Positions 61,188 through 64,000 of a DNA stretch of 64,000 nucleotides are shown here, piece by piece (positions within the stretch are counted from its first letter, which is position 1; the number at the start of each line of letters is the position of its first letter). This DNA comes from Nitrospira_E sp052156535 (GTDB taxonomy: Bacteria > Nitrospirota > Nitrospiria > Nitrospirales > UBA8639): assembly GCF_052156535.1 (NCBI RefSeq), contig NZ_JBQKUP010000035.1, forward strand, positions 124,001-188,000, given 5' to 3'. A program made the position numbers and the translations under genes. The notes beneath the pieces were generated by a model. That model saw only the letters and a program-made list of their open reading frames with translations. It searched no databases and was not told the DNA's origin.

Positions 61188-63623
61188 ATGAAACCTCCTG
61201 CCTCACCACCTCAATCCTACATCCTCTGGTTTGAAGAAATTGGCTTACAGGATATCAGTCGAGTGGGAGGCAAAAATGCCTCTCTTGGCGAAATGTACCG
61301 CGAGCTCACTCCCCAGGGGGTCAGGATTCCCAACGGTTTCGCCATCACGGCTGAGGCCTATCGCTATGTGCTTCGTGAGGCCGGGCTCGACACCAAAATC
61401 AAACAGATCCTGGGCGATCTGGATACCGGGGATATGTCCAACCTCCGTCAACGAGGGCGACAAATCCGGCAGGCGATTATTGGGGCCACCCTTCCTCCAG
61501 CATTGGAACAGGCCATCGAAGAGGCCTATGACCGACTGAGTACCCAATCAACCGAAGGAGCCGACGTCGCCGTACGAAGCAGTGCGACAGCGGAGGATTT
61601 ACCAGATGCCAGTTTTGCCGGACAACAAGAAACCTATCTCAATGTTCAGGGCCATCAGGCGCTCCTTGAAACCTGCAAGCGATGCTTTGCGTCGTTGTTC
61701 ACCGACCGGGCTATTTCCTATCGAGTCGATAAGGGGTTCGACCATCTCCAAATCGCCCTGTCTATCGGGGTGCAACAAATGGTGCGTTCCGATCTGGCCT
61801 CCGCAGGCGTGCTCTTCACGATTGATACGGAAACGGGATTCCCCGATGTTGTTCTGATTAACGCCTCCTATGGGCTTGGGGAAAATGTCGTGCAAGGCGC
61901 CGTTAATCCTGATGAGTATTATGTCTTTAAGCCCACCCTCAAGCAGGGGTTTCAGCCGATTCTTCATAAAATTGCGGGAAGCAAGGAATTCAAACTGATT
62001 TATGATATCGGAGGGAGCAAGATGGTCAAAAACGTGCCGGTCTCCCCTGATGACCGAAACCGTTTTGCCATGAACGATGAGGAAATTCTGACGTTGGCCC
62101 GATGGGGTTGCCTCATTGAAGACCATTACAGCGGAAAGAAAGGCCGAGCCTGTCCCATGGACATCGAATGGGCCAAAGACGGACAGACGGGTGAGCTGTT
62201 TATTGTTCAAGCCCGGCCCGAAACGGTTCAGTCCAGAAAAGATCCCGATGTGATGGAAACCTATCACCTGACCAAGCGGGGACAGGTTCTCATTCAAGGC
62301 CGGAGCGTGGGAGAGAAAATCGGTCAGGGCCCGGTTCGGGTAATCACCCATGTCCAACACCTTCAGGACTTTCGAGAAGGAGACGTGTTGGTTACGGACA
62401 AAACCGATCCTGACTGGGAACCGATCATGAAAAAAGCGTCGGCCATCGTAACCAATCGAGGAGGACGGACCTGCCATGCGGCGATCGTCAGTCGGGAACT
62501 CGGTCTTCCGGCCATCGTCGGGGCAGAGCGGGCGACCGACGCCCTCAAGAACGAGCAATCGGTGACGGTGTCTTGTGCGGAAGGTGACACCGGGTTCGTC
62601 TATGAAGGCCGGCTCCCATTTGATGTCGAGCGGGTTTCTCTGAAAAATTTGGGTCATGCCCGCACCAAAGTCATGATGAATATCGGAAATCCTGAGGAAG
62701 CCTTTTCGCTTTCCGGTATTCCCAATGACGGCGTCGGGTTGGCTCGCCAAGAATTTATTATCAGCACCTTCATAAAAATCCATCCCTTGGCGTTGCTGGA
62801 GTATAGCCAAATAAAGGATGCCGGCGTGAAAGCTGAGATTGATCGTCTCACCACTGCGTATCCCGACAAAAAACAATACTTCATCGACAAACTCGCTCAA
62901 GGGGTCGGCATGATCGGGGCAGCCTTTTACCCCAAAGACGTCATTGTCCGCATGAGCGACTTTAAGTCGAATGAATATGCGAATTTAATTGGCGGCAGGG
63001 CTTATGAACCGACAGAGGAGAACCCCATGCTCGGATTTCGTGGCGCGTCCCGCTACTACGATCCCCGTTACCGGGACGGCTTTGCCTTAGAATGTCAGGC
63101 CATGAAAAAAGTCAGGGAGGAGATGGGGCTCACCAACGTGAAGCTGATGATTCCCTTTTGCCGGACCGTTGAGGAAGGCAAAAAGGTTCTCGAGGAAATG
63201 GCCAAGCAGGGACTGAAACGTGGCGACAAGGACCTGGAAGTCTATGTGATGTGCGAAATTCCGAGTAACGTGATTCTAGCGGAAGAATTTGCCGGGATCT
63301 TCGATGGGTTTTCCATCGGCTCAAATGATTTGACACAGTTGGTGCTGGGCGTGGACCGGGATTCAGAAATCGTGGCCCATGTCTTTGATGAGCGTAACCC
63401 CGCAGTCAAAACATTCATTGCCCAGGTCATAAAGGCCGCGAAAACCAAAGGGCGGAAGATCGGCATCTGCGGTCAGGCCCCCAGTGACTATCCCGAGTTT
63501 GCGCAGTTCCTCGTGGAGCAGGGCATCGACAGCATCTCCCTGAATCCCGATGCCGTCCTCAAAACCACGGTCAAAATTCTGGAAATGGAACAGACTTTAG
63601 ATAAGAGTTCTGTAAGAACGTGA
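61188..63623 (+). CDS. ppsA: phosphoenolpyruvate synthase
   Basis: 811 residues, full length. The N-terminal ATP-binding domain (about 15-350) has GGKNASLGEMYRELTP, VAVRSSATAEDLPDASFAGQ and MDIEWAKDG. The central phosphohistidine domain has NRGGRTCHAAIVSRELG (His near 430). The C-terminal PEP/pyruvate TIM barrel (about 475-800) has FIISTFIKIHPLALLE, GFRGASRYYDPRYRDGFALE, SIGSNDLTQLVLGVDRD and the acid-base Cys in RKIGICGQAPSDYPEF. It converts pyruvate plus ATP to PEP, AMP and phosphate, needed for gluconeogenesis after CO2 fixation by the reverse TCA cycle. Confidence 0.97.
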   Translation: MKPPASPPQSYILWFEEIGLQDISRVGGKNASLGEMYRELTPQGVRIPNGFAITAEAYRYVLREAGLDTKIKQILGDLDTGDMSNLRQRGRQIRQAIIGATLPPALEQAIEEAYDRLSTQSTEGADVAVRSSATAEDLPDASFAGQQETYLNVQGHQALLETCKRCFASLFTDRAISYRVDKGFDHLQIALSIGVQQMVRSDLASAGVLFTIDTETGFPDVVLINASYGLGENVVQGAVNPDEYYVFKPTLKQGFQPILHKIAGSKEFKLIYDIGGSKMVKNVPVSPDDRNRFAMNDEEILTLARWGCLIEDHYSGKKGRACPMDIEWAKDGQTGELFIVQARPETVQSRKDPDVMETYHLTKRGQVLIQGRSVGEKIGQGPVRVITHVQHLQDFREGDVLVTDKTDPDWEPIMKKASAIVTNRGGRTCHAAIVSRELGLPAIVGAERATDALKNEQSVTVSCAEGDTGFVYEGRLPFDVERVSLKNLGHARTKVMMNIGNPEEAFSLSGIPNDGVGLARQEFIISTFIKIHPLALLEYSQIKDAGVKAEIDRLTTAYPDKKQYFIDKLAQGVGMIGAAFYPKDVIVRMSDFKSNEYANLIGGRAYEPTEENPMLGFRGASRYYDPRYRDGFALECQAMKKVREEMGLTNVKLMIPFCRTVEEGKKVLEEMAKQGLKRGDKDLEVYVMCEIPSNVILAEEFAGIFDGFSIGSNDLTQLVLGVDRDSEIVAHVFDERNPAVKTFIAQVIKAAKTKGRKIGICGQAPSDYPEFAQFLVEQGIDSISLNPDAVLKTTVKILEMEQTLDKSSVRT

Positions 63624-63829
63624 GGTCTTGTCCTTTACTATGATCCGTAAATTCCCGCCGGGATTCGCCTCATCGGTTCCATTCGGTCATCGTTGGGCTC
63701 GGCAGTTTTCCTCGAAGCGGATGATGGGCTTCGGTATTCGAACTTCCGGCATTATCCGAAAAAGTTAACCACGAACGGGGTTGCCACTCTCTCACGTACC
63801 CACTCAAAGAGAAAGGAGCCATAAACACC

Positions 63830-64000
63830 ATGTCGCATCCTGAATATATGACAATGACCGAGGCGTTAAAGGGATTAAGGAGCCGGGGCTATACCACCAA
63901 TTTTGCCTTTCTTCACCATGCCTTTTGTGCAGTCGAAAGCGGAAACACGTTCAAACCGGAAGAACTCACAATTCGTGAGCATCATCGGTTTGAAGGGGTC
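63830..64000 (+). CDS. small conserved protein, paralogue of 17429-17746 (runs off the window)
   Basis: Partial: 57 codons from ATG at 63830 to the window end. MSHPEYMTMTEALKGLRSRG, then YTTNFAFLHHAFCAVESGNT and LTIREHHRFEGV. This matches the first half of the minus-strand protein at 17429 (TMTEALKGL, TTNF, EHHRFEGV). AAAGGAG lies about 11 bp upstream. In the complete paralogue the next residues are SDPDDESIVYAIETSDG; the rest of this gene is outside the window. 63624-63829 shows nothing. Confidence 0.75.
   Translation, partial: MSHPEYMTMTEALKGLRSRGYTTNFAFLHHAFCAVESGNTFKPEELTIREHHRFEGV

Noticed and set aside
61599..62900. 433-codon open frame antisense to ppsA
   Set aside because: Composition follows the complementary strand of a clearly functional PEP synthase gene; no ribosome binding site and no recognisable domain.

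Overview
This is a 64 kb chromosomal window of a bacterium that looks like Nitrospirota, most likely a lower-GC Nitrospira. That is an inference from the gene set: a two-subunit 2-oxoacid:ferredoxin oxidoreductase of the reverse-TCA type, many small c-type cytochromes, DUF2934 and DUF2202 proteins, numerous Usp/dodecin/SpoIIAA-like stress proteins, multi-PAS kinases with NarL-type regulators, and mannose-1-phosphate guanylyltransferases with a characteristic start. No rRNA, tRNA or CRISPR array was seen.

Layout. 1-7.3 kb: a DUF2202 ferritin-like gene, purE-purK, a tandem Usp protein, an alpha/beta hydrolase and a GC-rich phospholipase D/cardiolipin synthase. 7.4-9.4 kb: a scrapyard with an IS3-type transposase tail, a partial second purK, a GH65 (sugar phosphorylase) N-terminus, an internally deleted beta-phosphoglucomutase-type HAD gene and a MITE-like element. 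9.4-17.3 kb: GAPDH, an NTF2-like protein, an MBL-rhodanese gene broken by one stop, a secreted protein plus di-haem peroxidase pair, a dead aminotransferase, a second MITE copy and a ZIP transporter. 17.4-22.3 kb: small stress/hypothetical genes. 22.3-27.4 kb: a cupin, 2-oxoacid oxidoreductase alpha/gamma and beta, and rubrerythrin-like operon, then a cytochrome c-PepSY metal-rich protein. 27.6-30.3 kb: a second DUF2202 gene, a lipoprotein and a third MITE copy. 30.4-36.9 kb: an RbbA/YhhJ/HlyD/NodT efflux operon. 37-42.7 kb: a SpoIIAA-like protein, an acyl-CoA synthetase-GNAT fusion, Usp and MarC. 43.8-56.7 kb: a signalling and sugar-nucleotide region with two mannose-1-phosphate guanylyltransferases, a CBS-REC protein, two NarL regulators, a five-PAS kinase and a Cu/Zn SOD-like protein. 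57-64 kb: cytochromes c, dodecin, archease-RtcB, PEP synthase and a partial gene.

Two structures stand out. First, a three-box dyad (CTAGG-type boxes spaced 22 and then 12 bp, always in the same orientation toward the gene) lies 71-108 bp upstream of five start codons between 45 and 56 kb: both guanylyltransferases, the CBS-REC gene, one NarL regulator and the SOD. It looks like the operator of an uncharacterised regulon. Second, four copies of a 187-235 bp MITE-like element are each flanked by a 9-bp target duplication. One copy splits a DUF2934 gene so cleanly that removing it plus one duplication restores an open 108-codon frame.
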